Of a stretch of 64,000 nt of DNA, positions 38,058 through 52,208 are shown piece by piece. Position 1 is the first letter of the stretch; every line of letters starts with the position of its first letter. The notes under the pieces were generated by a model that was not told where the DNA came from, did not search any database, and saw only the letters and a list, made by a program, of their open reading frames with translations. The stretch covers positions 48,487,016 through 48,551,015 of the forward strand of contig NC_052019.1 of assembly GCF_015832195.1 (NCBI RefSeq), read 5' to 3'. This stretch comes from Motacilla alba alba. Its lineage: Eukaryota; Chordata; Aves; Passeriformes; Motacillidae. The translations under genes were made by a program, and so were the position numbers.

Positions 38058-40346
38058 CTAGAAAGAAAAACAAAGGAGAATATTTGTTTTGGTAGCATCA
38101 CCTCCTGCCTTCACATTTTGCCATTGATATAATATACAACGCTCTGCTAGGAGGAAAGTGAAGACAGAAACATCATGCATGCATTTGCAGCTATGCAGTG
38201 GTCTACACACTGCAGGCAAAAGGACTGTGTACCTCTGGATACAGTGAAAGAACACCATGTTCTGACACAAAACACCAAGTTTGCACAGCAAGCATTTAAG
38301 CTCATTGACCTTCCCTTTCCCTAGCACTTTGCTGGGCTGTCCAGACAGTTCCCAACTCTGCTTCCAACTGTGAAGCACTCAAAGATTAAGAGAAGGATCA
38401 GCAACAGAAAAACATGAAGTCCATACGGCATGATTGAAGAGCTCAAGGGTGCAAGAAATCTCTGGGGAGCTCATTACAAACAGTGGTTTGTACCAAAAGC
38501 CATGTGTGTGCTGAAAAACCAGAAATGGGACTGCAAAGCATGTTTGGAGTTCTACCTCAGTGACCAAATGTGGCAGAGTGGTGTTTTGTTCCTCTAGAAA
38601 GCTGTGTTCACACAGTGCTATGCAAAATTAGCCCAAGGCGGGTCAGAACAATGGGTTCTCTAAAACATTATCAGTGTATTTCCTCAAGCTGAAGAGGTAC
38701 AAACTTCTGCTCACCAGTTAAAAGCAAACCTCTAACACAACTACAGAAAGGTCTGCTGTCTAGAATACAGAACACACATTTGTTAATCACTGATTTTCAG
38801 AAACAACTGGAATTTCAAAAAGTGTCAGTTTTTCTAAAGAAACCCAGCAGAAACTTCACTCTCATGTAAGTGTGATACAAAACTATCCTCTATTGACACA
38901 ATGGAGCCCTCAATAATTAATCAGGAGTTTTGATTCACAAAATCTTAACTCCAGGGGCTTGAATACACCAACCCCAAAGAACATAGGGAAACAGCATGGT
39001 TCATATATAATCCAGGCTGCAAGGTTAATTACAAGTAGAATAGTGGACAGTGAAGTCAAGAGGAAGAACTGATAGGCTTCTGCATGGCACAGAAAGTGAT
39101 TCTCAGGAGCTCATGCTGGCCTCTGAAGAAGTTTGTTCCAAGTATCCTGCTGCCTCGTGGCACCCACAGCCACTGCCCAGGGACAGAGTTCTCACTGCAT
39201 GAAAGAGGAAAATATTTTGAGAAATAGCAGGTTTTTCTGAGGAACTGAGAATACCTGCTTCCCTGCTGCTGTTTTACACAGTCATCTCCTGAACACCAGT
39301 CTGAAGCACTGCAGCCACCAGACTGTGCAACAGGTGCCTCCCTGGCTTGCTTTGTTGCTTTACAAACACACTTGGATCTTTACACATCTATATTCCCCTT
39401 CAACAACAGAGGATTCATCTCTGCCTCCTGTGCTCATATAATGTGTGCATCAAAAAGAGAATCTTGCTTTTTCTTGAACTTCCCTATTATTTATGTAGTT
39501 CCTTTATGCTTCACAGAAACAGGATACCTCTCAAAAGCCCCAAAGTTAGGGCTCTTCAAAATATTTATTTTCAAAAGATTTAGGCCTGCATGTGCTAAAT
39601 GTAAGTGTACATTGTGGGAGTAAAAAAGGACTTTGATATGTTTCCTGTGAAGAGAAGATGTGTGTGGAAGAAATCAAGCAAGGAGAGATATATTAAATTC
39701 TTCTGCTATGACACTGGAGCATCACACCCAGGAAATTTTTTCAAGGTGAAATTTGCATGTTTCAGAAGACTGAATGTCAGCTGTCCTGCTAGTTTATAGC
39801 TGCTCCACTGATAATGCTGAGTTGTAGGGAATTCAGGATGCAATTCAGAAGTTGAGCCCCTGACTACACTTTCTAAAAGTCTCCTGGACCTGTGAGACAC
39901 AGAAAAGCTGAACAGATGGAAACAGTCTTTAACTAAATATGTTTACACTAGGAAAAAATTCTGTATAATGAATAAATTATTGACAGAAGTCTCCTCTGAC
40001 ACTGGGCATGTTGACACCATGCAGCTGAAAATCGTGCAGTGTCTCCAAAGCCAGTGGAAAGTGTCCTTATTTAAGAATGCAAATCAACATAACTAAATTG
40101 GAATAATGCCATGGCTCAGCTTGCAAACCTTGCCCCTGATGCCCTGAATGCTCATTGCTTTTTAAGTTTGAAGTGTCTTTTATATGGGCTGGGTCATGTA
40201 ACTTGAATGTAGAAGCACAGCTGAACTTCCTAGTTGCTTGAGCCTGCTTGGCTGAAAATGGATCTTTGATTTACTCTAGAGATTTTTTATGGATGTCAAG
40301 CCACCTTCCAAAGGAAGAACTAGCTTAACTGGAAACCAGCATTACC

Positions 40347-40431
40347 AAAACAAACAAACAAACAAAAAAACCAAAAAACCAAAAAAAACCCAAAAAAACC
40401 CCAAACAAACAAAAAACCCCCCCAAAAAAAC
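40347..40431. repeat. A/C-rich low-complexity tract
   Basis: caaacaaacaaac, then alternating A runs and CC to CCCCCCC blocks. The open frames on both strands here are low-complexity artefacts. Confidence 0.9.
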
Positions 40432-43400
40432 CACTCAGCACAAGACTGCTTACAAGACTGCTTACAAAGGACTATGATGTTTGAAATTAGTTTATGAGTT
40501 AGCAAAATAATTCCCTTACTTCCCTTACTACAAGAATGCTGGCATGCACTGAAAGTCCTCCGAGAGACCAAAATTGCTTCAAGTCCTAAGATTAAATCCC
40601 ACCTCTCAAAGTCAAAATGTAGATACCTAATTTTCTGTCTTTTATGCATTTTAAGCATCTTGATTATTGACTTTTGAAAAGGTAAAGTTTTTTAATAGCT
40701 ACAAAACTGTTCCACTTATACAAAGCCTGAACTGATTTCTCTCAGTACCTTATTCAGGAATTCATTAGGAAAATTATTATAACAATCTTGTCAGCATTTT
40801 TTTACAATGCTCTTCTGAAGAGCCATCTTTGTAAGGCACATGTTAAAGATTTTCTCCTTGTTAAACTGAGACAGTCATCCATGCTGGCAGGGGCTGACAC
40901 CATTGAAATGAGGGGCATTTATCTTATTGTATAGTGAGGAGTGAAACATAAAAGAATTCAGAGGAATCCAACCCAACAGTGATGTTGTATCAAGTTATGG
41001 CAAGAGTGAGAAGTATCTGGACATCAGCACTTAATTTATAAACAGTTACTCACCAGTAAATATATCAATCACAGCTGACATTATCCTTTATGTATAAGAT
41101 ATAAATGGCTATATCTAAAATATATCCATACCATTTATTTCTAGAAACAAAGTAAGAACCTCTGATTTGTGTAGGGCAATTTGATCTTCTTCTGAATTCT
41201 AGGGCACTTCCAGTTGCCTGTTGGATAGAATTCAGGCTTGCAAGTAGGCATCCCAAAAATACCCTCCAGTCACACTAAGGCCTGCTCTTCCAAGGCGGAG
41301 ACAAATCTGGTTGCCTGATTTGTTTATAACATGTCACCACGGCATTCCTTCTTATCCCACTCCCAACATTCAAAGTTTGCAGTTCTGCCAAGAAATGCGT
41401 TGCTCATTTGTCTGTCTCCCACTGCTCTGTAGCTCAGCATTTCAGAGCAGTGGGCAACTGCAGCATGGCTGAACTACAGGCACAGGTTTTTAGGCATCCT
41501 CTTTTGACTATAAGCAACAAAAAAACATTGCCAGTCACTGCCAGTCAGCTGGAATTGAACCTGTGTTGATCACCAGGAAACACCAATTTCTACCACATGA
41601 CTTCCTTGAGTCGCACCAGTCCAAAAGAGTCCAGCAGCTGCCCTCTCCCTCTGCTGATATGGAGCCCTGATCCTCCTGGGATTTTGAGAAACAAGCTGTC
41701 AAATGCTGGTTGAAGCTACCACAGTCTATATGGGCTTGCTAGAAAGGCTGCAAGAGCACATAGAGCCAAGATCCAAGCACAGCAGTGCTTTAAAAAGTAT
41801 CTCATACCAGCTGAGCAAATGTGGATGTCTATGTCTTTGGAGTCAGAGCATCCTGAAGAAAATAAGTATTTTCTCTAAGTATCATTAGAGAAGAAAACCA
41901 AAAGGAGAGGTCTTCTCATTTGCACTTTTTATTTCAGCACCTTTTGGGTTTTTTTCCCCTTCAGTGCACATCTCAATGAGGCAAACAGTTCTCTCAACAG
42001 TAAAATCAACAGCTTTGAAACCCTAGAAGTTGATATGAACTGCAAACACTTCGAAATTTCATGTAACTGTTTTAAGAGTGTGTCCACTCATAAATCACTA
42101 CACTGGATCATGGACTTGGAAGGAATTTGAAAAATCTTTCTATTATTTAAATTGCTAATAGGGTACTGAATAGTACAAGAGCCAAGATGATACTAAATAA
42201 TTAGCCTATTTTCACAATGAATTGTTGAAAAATATCCTCAAAAAACCATTTCTTATTACTTCTGATTTCTTGTTAGTTCCATTTCATTTTGTGCCTTGGC
42301 CTTTCTCACAGTATTCTTAAGTCTCTATGCTACAATTCTTGACCTTAGCAACCTGATACAGCTTCTACTTCCTGTGGACTTCATAATCCTACTTGGGGTT
42401 GTTCTCTTGCTACTCTTTCAACCTTTCCTTCCCAATGAGGTAAGTATGGACTTGGATATGCTTTGTTTTGTTTTGTTTTTTTTAATGCTGCATAATGTTA
42501 TGTTGTTATTTTTCATTCCTGTCATAGAAACTAGATACAACAACCTATCTTAGACCACTGCCACCAAGGTTACCCTGTCTGGACAACTTCAATGATCTCC
42601 TCTTCTTTGTTTACACAGAAAAGAGCCCTCTAGCTGTTTCCTTCACTTAAAAAGTCAAAACCTTATCAATGCAATTAAAAACTTGTTGGATAATATCTCT
42701 TGCTGTATTCCTTTCCAGGCCAATGCTGGTGACCTGGACCTCAGTGAAAGCCTACGTGCTGGTACACAAACGCACTGAAAATGTCCTCCCACCAGCAGTG
42801 AATTTAAGCACAGAATAAAATGGGATATAAATAGGGTAAATAATTTCAGCACCTCAAGACAAAAGAAACTGTCTTCCTTGGCTGGATGTTTCCACCATTT
42901 CTTTGTCATAAGCATACCAGATTTGCTTTCTAATCTTCTTGCTTTCAGAGAAACTGGACTGAAACACAGCAGTTGGATTTTTTCCCCTCAGCCCCAGGTG
43001 ATTTGCTCGTACCACTCCTCAGACCTGCCAGCACTGTCTGGGTAGACTCTCAATGCAGCAACTGAAGCACAAGGGATATATTTCCATTGTGCACCTACCT
43101 TCAAGTTTTTGCTCCTTTTCCTTCACCCTCACTGTGGTGTAGCCTACACTATGCCCATTATCACTGTCCTGCCAGAGCTTTCCAGAATGCAGAGGTCAGA
43201 ACTAGTATACCATAGGAAATACTCTCCATGTGCACTCTCAGGTCTTCATGAACTGCAAGCAGGCAATTTGGCAAACACTTTTATTTCATTCAGTTCCAAC
43301 TGCATCCCTGAGCCTAGTGACCAGCTATTCTGGTTATAAAAGTTTTTCTAACTCTCAAGTCTGCATTAATTACGAATATTCACATATTCTACAATGTAAA

Positions 43401-43903
43401 ATATTCATCAAAGTACTGGAAGTGTTTAAGTATTTATGACTCATTTTCCCAGGGTCCTGTATGAGCACCTGGAGAAATGACTGAGAAAGTGAGCTTCATA
43501 AAATTGATTGCATGCATGAGGACAGCTCCAACACTGTTGTTCATCAGCTTTATTAATATCAAACACCTTTAGTACCCTATTAGCTTTCTTGATAACTCAG
43601 GCTTCCAAAAATCCATGAGAAAACCCTAAAGCACAAGGGCAATGAGTCATTCGATACAGTGTTACAATCCAAGACAAAAACCAACCTGGTTGTAAAGCCG
43701 GGCAGGTGGGAAGAACAGCGGTGCAACGAAGCTTTCCTGCACATGTTCTGCCATGCAATACTGAAACAAACAGGGGCTTAAAGCAGTGTGGGCTGCCCAG
43801 CCCAGGGGCTGAATCCAGCCCTTGAAACACTTGAAGTCACCCTCCTGACCTAAGCAAGACTTGTCTTAGAAAAAGCCAAGAACAGCATATATTATCTTTC
43901 CAG

Positions 43904-43987
43904 CCCGAACTGCTGCTGCCATCTGCTTCCTCCCCGTGTGTCAGAGCAAGCTGATGTGCAATGCAGTCTGCCCTCTCAGGAAGCACG
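43904..43987 (+). other. Exon-like plus-strand segment antisense to the BANK1 intron
   Basis: An 84-nt segment bounded by a strong acceptor (attatctttccag) and a consensus donor (GCACG|gtgagc) in a locally GC-rich patch (about 43680-44160). Two frames are open. The one with Met-Cys-Gln continues past the donor and is Cys- and Pro-rich with no known domain. It may be a non-coding RNA exon or chance. Confidence 0.2.
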
Positions 43988-44704
43988 GTGAGCCAGCCCT
44001 GTGTGCTCCACCCTGCTGCCCAGCTGGGCCTCAGCTCTGCTCTCTGCTTCACCACAGGAGAGAAGGCAGAGCCTCAGCCCCACACCACACCTGCACATCT
44101 CAGGTGTGCCCAGGAGCTGCACAGGCAGCATTGCTGAGCCAGAGAGATCAGCGCTTCCAACTCCCAGAAATGAATTAGAACACCCTTCCCTGCTCTACTT
44201 GTTTACAGGAAAGGTGTGAAGGCACCAGAAGTCCCTGGGACTTTTCTCATTGATGCCTTGCAATGTTGCTTCCCATGATTTCCCTTCAGTTTACTGTGCC
44301 TTATTGAGGCCTCGCAGTATCAACACCACATGTCAGATCTCACAGTGTCTCTAACATCCAAGAGCCAGCTGGGTAAGAGGCAACTGACTTAAGACTGTGT
44401 GTGCCACACAAGTTAGACCACAAAAAGAACATGTATTTAACATCAGTAACTGTTTTTGAATAAATATGCTTATTCTAGGAACAAAAGGCAATGACCGATC
44501 TGTTACGCAAAATGACGTCTCAGAGTAGCAGGCAAACATAACTTATTGCAAACCCCTCGTGCCTTCCTCACACAGCTGTTTACACCATGGGGCTTTTTAT
44601 TCGATGTCTGGACATAAAAAACACAGCAGTGTTGTTGAATCTTAAATGTATATTACCCCTATCCCCTTTTGCCTTTGACACACATCCATTAGGCCTTTAA
44701 ATTC

Positions 44705-44830
44705 CAACGGTTTGAAGCGTTCAAGGTCAGGATGGAGAGGGCTTTAAGCAACATAATCTAGTGGAAAATGGCAGGTGGGGTGGACTAGATGATCTTCAAA
44801 ATTCCTTTCTGATTCTACCAGAGCAGGACA
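44705..44830 (+). repeat. CR1 3' end fragment, sense, diverged
   Basis: ggtggggtggactagatgat followed by cttcaaaattcctttctgat matches the CR1 terminal segment (GGNTGGACTAGATGATCTT…CCTTCCAA), with the gcgttcaaggtcaggatgga part before it. No ATTCTATG tail remains. Confidence 0.7.
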
Positions 44831-46486
44831 CAATATTTTTGAGTCCTTCAAAGGCATGTTCCTGCTGTGTAAAAATTCAGCATTATCATTCCCAGATTTC
44901 TTTTTGGGGGTCATAGGTATGTGCATAATTGCTTCGTTTGTCTGTATGGGTTTCAGTTTAACCTAACACTTTCTACTTTTTTTTCATGTTGATTGAAATC
45001 AGGAGTATCACATGATCTGGTGGACAAGCATACTTACGTGCTGATTACCCTAATCCTAACAAATTAGAACACAGAAACCACACACTAAATAAGGTACAAA
45101 AACCAAGAAGGACACAGAATGACAGTAAAAATAATACTGTGACATTCACAATAATTTGTAAAATTCCCCCTGCATAAAATTTGTCCCAAGTCTCAACTGC
45201 TACCATGTTTTCTGCAATACTGAAAGATAACAAAATTCTAGAGTTCCCATTCCATTATGCTAAAGGTACATAAAATGTACATGACTACCAAAAAAGAGAT
45301 TACATAGAACAAATGATAAATAAAATGCTCCACTGCCAAAATCTAATGATTTTGTGATCAGTCTGGAGCAAATGTATGACTGAAACAAATGATTTATACT
45401 ACATTAAGAAACGAAACAAATTAAAACATCAATAAATATCCAACTTTGGGCTCAGAGATTTTAATAACCGCAAAAAGGAATTGTTTCATTTGAAATTATC
45501 TATTGTAATCTCAAATAATTTCTTTCTGGGCTCCCTTATTAAACCATTTCATTTGCATGTTTACTTTAACTTCATTACAAGCAGATCTACTGCACTGCAT
45601 ATCAGCCAGCATCCCTGAACTGATCCCTACTTGCAACATTATTTTCTGCAATTTCACACGTGCTTTGTATGCTTGTCTATCAAATCATAGCAAACTTTCT
45701 GCACCTTTGTTAACTCTTGCTTTTCAGTGAGTTTCTGGGGGGGAGAAGCCCTCTCTTTGTAGAAATTCACATCCCTTGGGAAACAAATATACAAAAAAAA
45801 AACCCCAGAGTAAGTAAAGGCTTGGTGTGTTGATAACTGTTCACTTATTTTTATACAGCCTTCATGACTGTGGCTGTGAGAGAGAAACATTTACTGCAAG
45901 AGAAACAAAAGGAGACTTCTAATCACACAACTAAATTTACTGGTATATACAAAAATGTGCTCTTAAAAATCAAATTGCTGCAGTCTCCATTTGAAGAATT
46001 TGTGCTCACTTTCCCTCTTCTGTGCATTTATGCTGTTCTCTAATCTAGCTACTGAGTATCAAGGGATTTTTCTTCTGAACATTCAAAAATAAAATTTCTC
46101 CTCAGACTCATTTTAGCTCATTTCTCCTTTAATGACAATTCTTGTTACTTCACTTATCACACACCCACACAATTTTTTGAAAGACTTTCAAATCTTGTAT
46201 AGTACTGATTCTGCTGAAAAAATATCCGCTACTGTTTGACAGGCTGTGTAATCATTGCAAACTCCCCAAAAGCACTCCCATCTCTCACACAGGTTAATTT
46301 TTCAATCTAGCACAGTAAGAATTTTTTCTCACTTTTCTGATTTTTTTTTTTTTCCTGGGCAAAACAATAACCATTCTCCAGAGAGCTTCTCATTCACTTG
46401 ATGACTGTGATTACACCGGTTGAACTCTCAGTGGAGTTTCTAAATTACCACTCCCTTAGCAGATCCAGCAGTAGCAGAGAGAGAAT

Positions 46487-46590
46487 CACAGAATCATTTA
46501 GGTTGGAAAAGACCTCCAAGATCATCAAGTCCAACCACAAACCTAACACTGCTAAGTCCCACTAGGCCCTGCCCCTAAGAGCTGTGGCAG
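46487..46590 (-). repeat. CR1 3' end fragment, antisense
   Basis: agaatcacagaatcatttag, gttggaaaagacctccaaga and tcatcaagtccaaccacaaa form the classic complement of an avian CR1 3' terminus, including the octamer tail. Only the last 100 or so bases of the element remain, the usual 5'-truncated CR1 form. Confidence 0.95.
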
Positions 46591-46949
46591 CTTGCAAAAC
46601 CAAAATCTGAACCAGCTTCACTCCTTTGCCAAGCCAGCACCTGCCTGTTGAAATTCATAGTTATTAATTTTCCCTCCACTTATTTCTTTAATGCCTGGGA
46701 GATTTTGCTTTACATTTGCTGAGATCAGTTCATTAAAATACTAATTTCAAGCAGCAGTTTTCTGCTGGTAAGCACTGCCTGTAGTGCTGATACACTCTCA
46801 GCTGCAGGAGAGTTCATAGATGCTCAGGTCCCTGGAAGAGAAGATTGAAGATTAATAAAGTGACTGACTGACAGGAAATATAACAGAATTTTACATATCA
46901 TGCCTGTTTATTTCTGCTTTTGTTTCTCCTAGATAGCACATATGAAAGC

Positions 46950-46970
46950 TTTTTTTTTTTTTTTTTTTTT
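46950..46970. repeat. Poly(T) tract, 21 nt
   Basis: Uninterrupted T run, equal to A21 on the minus strand. No adjoining retrocopy recognised. Confidence 0.9.
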
Positions 46971-49127
46971 AAATCCAAAACAAGAAGAAGTCATTGGCTC
47001 TGAAAATCTCTTTGATTCTCTTAGCAAAACATATAAGCAGGTAGGAATTTTGCCCTTGTAAAGCATAAATATGTTTTGGATGACCACAATGTCATCCACG
47101 AGTGTGAAATATTTCAAATACTGCAGAGTGAGTAGCAGCTAGACAGAAACACAACTGGAAGCGTAACGGGCAAGTGGAAGAGCAACACTTGTGGAAGGCT
47201 TAAGATTAGCACAACAAAACAGCTGAGGCTTAAGTAAGAAGAGTAAAAAAATGGCATTTAGCAAGGTTTTGGGCTCCTGAAAAAATCAGTGACTACATGG
47301 AAGGAAAGGAATAGGATACAGAAGGCATTGAGGAAATGCATTGAATGTGGTTACACAGCCCAGGCAACTTTCAGCTCCTTTTCATGTAATGAGGAAAACA
47401 TGGTCTGGCTGAGGAAAAGAACGTTCAGTACTGTTTGTTTCAAAGCCCTGGGCTCCAGATTACTGACAAGGATGTCATGGACTGTACTCTAAGTTGCATA
47501 GATGCTCCTGGCAGAACATTTATGATTTATCACTGGTGTCAAGCTCTCCAGCACTAACACATCATCATTCCTCATTTTCTACCCTGTATTCCATGTACAC
47601 ACTGCAGAGTGCTACCCTAACATTTAAACAGCTGCTGTATTTTGCATGAGAACTACATTTTAGATGCCAAGAGTCACAATATTGTAATTCAAACTCAAGT
47701 AACAGAAATTTCGACATTCTCTGGTGACTTCTGAGATTCTGCCCTTCTGCCCTGAATCTTGGTAAACACTCAGAAATTTTTCTTCTTTTACAGAAACTAG
47801 CAGGAGCTTTGCTCTATCTAAGCAACTTAAAAAATATATTGAATTAAAGGGGAATAGGATGAAGTGTATAAATCTGTGAAATACCATGGTGTTTCTAGAA
47901 TATGTTCTACATACATGTGCTAAGAATAGTCAGAGTTTTCAGATATGGGTGTTAATATTCAGGTTCCTAAAATCTTGGCATTCCTAAACAACAGGAAAAC
48001 TAAAGAATGAGAAAAGCAGTTGAAATAGCAGTTACTACCTGTACTGCATTCAACTATGTTGTCTATTAAAAACATAAACCATAGACAAAACCAGCAAAAA
48101 TTATCCAGCAAAGCACTTCTGTGGGAAAACACTGCTACAGCAAGTGGTAATATCAGGGACTTTATAATCAACAAAAGCAGGAAAAACATAAAAGGCAAAC
48201 TTAAGAATCATAAAAAAAATGTAAACCTTTTCCACTCTGAAACAGGTATCATGTAAATTACACCCTTAGTCAACCAGATAAATAATTAGCCTTGACAGAA
48301 TTTAGTCTTCAAATCCAAGTAAGATCCTTCTCTTATTTTTGCTTGACTTTAAATAGATCTACACACAGTGCATGCATTTGCTTTCAGATTCAACTGTTAA
48401 ACATTTGCCACTAGTACTCTGGCCATTCTGCATCACTCTTTCCGTTCAGGGACATCTTGCAATTTATGAACTGAAGGATGGTGATACTGTAGTTAAAGTA
48501 AAGGAAAGCAAATGAGATGACAGGTTCTACCCTGGGAGTTTGCCTCTTTTTTTCCTAGAATAGAGATTTCCATGCTTTCATTCTGTAAGCAAGTTTCAGG
48601 ATTTGGTAACAGCCAGCAAACTACTTTGAGAACTCTTTGGGTGTAACTCAATTTAAATGAAAGCTCTTCTCTCTCTCTCAAAAGGACAATCTATGCATTT
48701 GGTCAGTGACTACTGTGTTCAGATAAACCAGTTCATTTTAAAGGGCTTTGCTGGTTTCACATATTTCAGTGACAGCTGGTTTTATTCGGTATCTGCATAT
48801 TTACTACACTCAAACTGTATCTGTTGTCTCAGAAATATACCCTGCATTTACAGAAAACAGCTAAATGAGACAGAAATCCAATCTTATTTGGGCCCATTTT
48901 TCATACAGCACACAAGCAATATGAAGTTTATCTTCCTGGCTTCTACAAGCCCTCTGACAATCCAGACCCTGTAACAGAGGAAAGAAGGTAGCAGTAGAGA
49001 AAAAGAATGCCAAGCTTATTTTAAGAAGTCTAACAAAAGTACTTGCAACTCAGCAAAATAAAATTATTTTCAATAATCTGTTATGTATATAAAGTCACCT
49101 TGTATTTCACCTGAATATTTCCATTGT

Positions 49128-49560
49128 AGAATCACAGAATAGATGGGGTTGAAAGAGACCTTAAACATGATCCCCCTTGCTGTGGGCAGGGACCCCGTCT
49201 GCTAGATCAGGTTGCTCAGAGCCCCATCCAACCTTCCTCGAACACTTCCAAGGATGGGAAATCCACAACTTCTCTGGGCAGCCTATTCCAGTGTCTCACC
49301 ACTCTCACAGTAATGAAAGTAATGAATTTGTTCCGAATATCTACTCTAATCCTAACCTATTTCAGTTTGAATCCATTCCCCTTTGTCCTGTCCCTAAGTG
49401 CTCTTGTAAAAAGGCTCTGAATCTTTCTTGTAGGCTCCCTTCAGGCACTGGAAGGCCACAATTAGGTTGCCCCAAAGGCTTCTCTTCTCCAAGCTGAACA
49501 ATCCCAATTCTTCAGTCTTTCTTCATAGGAGAGGTGCTCCATTTCTCTAACCTCGTTGGC
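49128..49560 (-). repeat. CR1 LINE 3' fragment, antisense
   Basis: Starts with tagaatcacagaatagatgg and gttgaaagagaccttaaaca, then carries the complement of the CR1 3' region in order: caaccttcctcgaacacttc, gggcagcctattccagtgtc, gtcctgtccctaagtgctct, and ttctcttctccaagctgaac with catttctctaacctcgttgg at the far end. It is the longest antisense CR1 in the window. Confidence 0.92.
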
Positions 49561-49750
49561 TATGAAGAGAAACACCTGATGTTTGAGCAAAAAATTACAC
49601 ATGAAACTTTAGTTAATAGAAGATGCTACTGAAATAAGCAGAGGTTTCTTTGTTCTAATTTTATATGGTATTTCTCTCTGAAATGCTCCCATACCTTAAG
49701 GAAAACACCTAGTTCTCTTAGCTTTGTTTGCTCACTGAACAGTAACAAAC

Positions 49751-49800
49751 TAACAGTGAGCAGTCAAACAGTACCAACAAACAGTAACAGTGAGCAGTCA
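49751..49800 (+). repeat. 16-bp direct repeat, 34-bp spacing
   Basis: taacagtgagcagtca occurs at 49751-49766 and 49785-49800, with related acagtaac pieces between them. Confidence 0.8.
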
Positions 49801-52174
49801 CCTATTCTTTCGGAGTCTTTCTGAGAGCAGATCTATGGGATTTGTACCTGGGATCACACACACTTGTGAAACCTGCTGTGGTATGAGGTCTCTGCCCCTA
49901 GACAACACCATCCTACTTGACCTATGATGTGGCCTTCCTTCCGTCTTCACCACAGCCTTATTTCAACTGTAACTGCTTTCCATGTAACCTCCCAAAGCAG
50001 ATAGATTAATATGTTCAGTGATGTATCCTCTCAGAATTTTACATAAACAAATGTGGGTTGAGCAACAAAATGCACTGAATTGTGTGCTATATATCATAAA
50101 ATCTGTCTCACCTGAGGAAAGGCTAAACAAATATAGGTTTTGCATAAATCCAAAGGAAATATATTCCCTGACTGATGACTCAAATACAATTAGTGGCTGC
50201 TTGCAGAAGGTAAATGAGTACCTGCTAAAAGCCATAAAAATCACTTTTGATGGCATGATATGCATTGAGACCTACTTCTGCTTCTGCTTCAATATGTAAT
50301 TTCTGATCTATGTTATTTCTGTTCAAAGAAGTAACAGTTTTTCTTCTCAATTTAGAGTAGGGGGAGCCAATGAAACTGGGGTAATCAGCCTGCTTCTATG
50401 CTAGTAACATCACTACTGGGAAATGCTTAGCAAGCACAACTCACTAAACTGTATTTGACAGCCATTTTAATGGCATCTGCTACAAGATAATACCTCGACA
50501 TGAATACAGATCTCAGATATTACCTTTTCTGTAAGCACTTTCAGTTCTCAAGACCAGAAAGAAGGAGCAAATGACAAAAAGAGACTAGGGGGAAAAAGAC
50601 TAAAACATGAGAGAAAAAGGGCAAAGCAACGTACATCTGACACTCAGTGTGGGGTTTCCTACAGCACCACGCTTTTATTTAATACCAGCAATGTTAGTCT
50701 ACTGCAATTACCTGCTCAGTCCATTGTGTGTTTCTAATCCACAGTCAGGATCCAGAAGTGTAGTTACTGAGGTTTATCATGTACAGCAGTGGGCCAAGCT
50801 TTGCTTTAGGCAGACACACCTGCTGCATTAGGGTAAAATGAGATGCTGATGAACCTGAGATGTAATGCGTTAGTGGACTGGGCTTTTCTCATGCTTCCAT
50901 CTCTCTTTCAGACACCTTGTAGCCACTACTATCAATAATACCACACTATATAACAGAAAAGCAATTTAAGCAAGCTGAAGTATTGGAGTTACTATTAAGC
51001 AGTTGGCTTGCACCATTTCACTTTCATTTTTAAAGAGAACTTCTGATTTTTTCCTAATAGGACATACAGCAATTTTTAACTAACTCATTCCCCTTCACCT
51101 TCTCTGCCCCCAGCACCACACAGAAAGTAGCTATTGAGTGTAAAGACTGGGTAACTTTACAAGAACTCGGGAGGTGAAAGGACCCATGCAGCAAATGGAA
51201 GAAGAGTAGCAGTCAGTTACAAAACGAATCCCATTTTATTCTTTCCCCTGAGGCCTCTGCCAAGCATGCTGTGAATACTCTACTGCATGTGCATGCTGGG
51301 CAGATCTTGGGGCAGATCTTTGTGTGTAATAAAATGTGTGTCAGCCTCAAAAGGACTGTGACATTTTACACGAAGCTGTGCCACCTATTTTTTTTCCTAA
51401 ATATGTGTAACAGTGGAGGAAGAATGTCTGAATTGAAAGGTAAATATGGGTCTGAGGAGAAAAAGAGTTATAAATGGACTACTGATATCTCACTTGAAGA
51501 TCACTTGGCACAACTGACCTGCTATTAAATTTGGTTACTCTGGTAAGAAGGAATAAAAAAAAAAATAAAAAATAGAGATGGCACTGTATTTATTGCCTGT
51601 TGCCCGTGGCACTCTGGTATTGTTTTTCAATTGACTGCTTAGTGTCTTGCCTTATCTTTTTGTTTCTATGTTAGAGTCCAAATTGCCTTTTGTGGAAATT
51701 TAATAAGGCATCCAAACTCTGTCATGCAATTCCTGTGATGGGTAAATCTTGGATATTCACGTTTCACTGAACAAACTCACAGTATGTGTAACTTCATGCA
51801 GCAACGTGTGATGCTGAGGATGTTTAGAAATTGGATTTATTATGGATTTATTTTAAAATAATCTCTAATACTGAAGAGAGGTTATTGTCACAGCAGGCAA
51901 TTGTAGAACATTGAGAGAATTTTGTGGGTTAAGGAGGAATGAGTGAGCAGTGTGAATAGCAAACCTTAAAATTCAATATGTTTTGAAATTCAAAATCTTT
52001 AGTGAAACCATAAAGAAGAGACAATGCTATTTCAGGGGAATTACAGTTTAAAGAATATGAAAACCAGCAAGACCCAAGTGTATTTCATACTGGGATTTCT
52101 AGTCCTGTCTAAAATGCTTGAAAGGTTTGTGTTCTCTGAGTGCAGGCTGAAGTGTTGCACAGATGAGGGCTGAG

Positions 52175-52208
52175 GAACCCAAGAGAAAAAAGAAAAAAAA
52201 AAAAAAAA
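52175..52208. repeat. A-rich tract
   Basis: gagaaaaaagaaaaaa followed by an uninterrupted A run. Simple low complexity. Confidence 0.85.

Noticed and set aside
42296..42553. Strongly hydrophobic plus-strand frame like a membrane protein
   Set aside because: T-rich sequence gives hydrophobic codons by composition; no splice context or family match.
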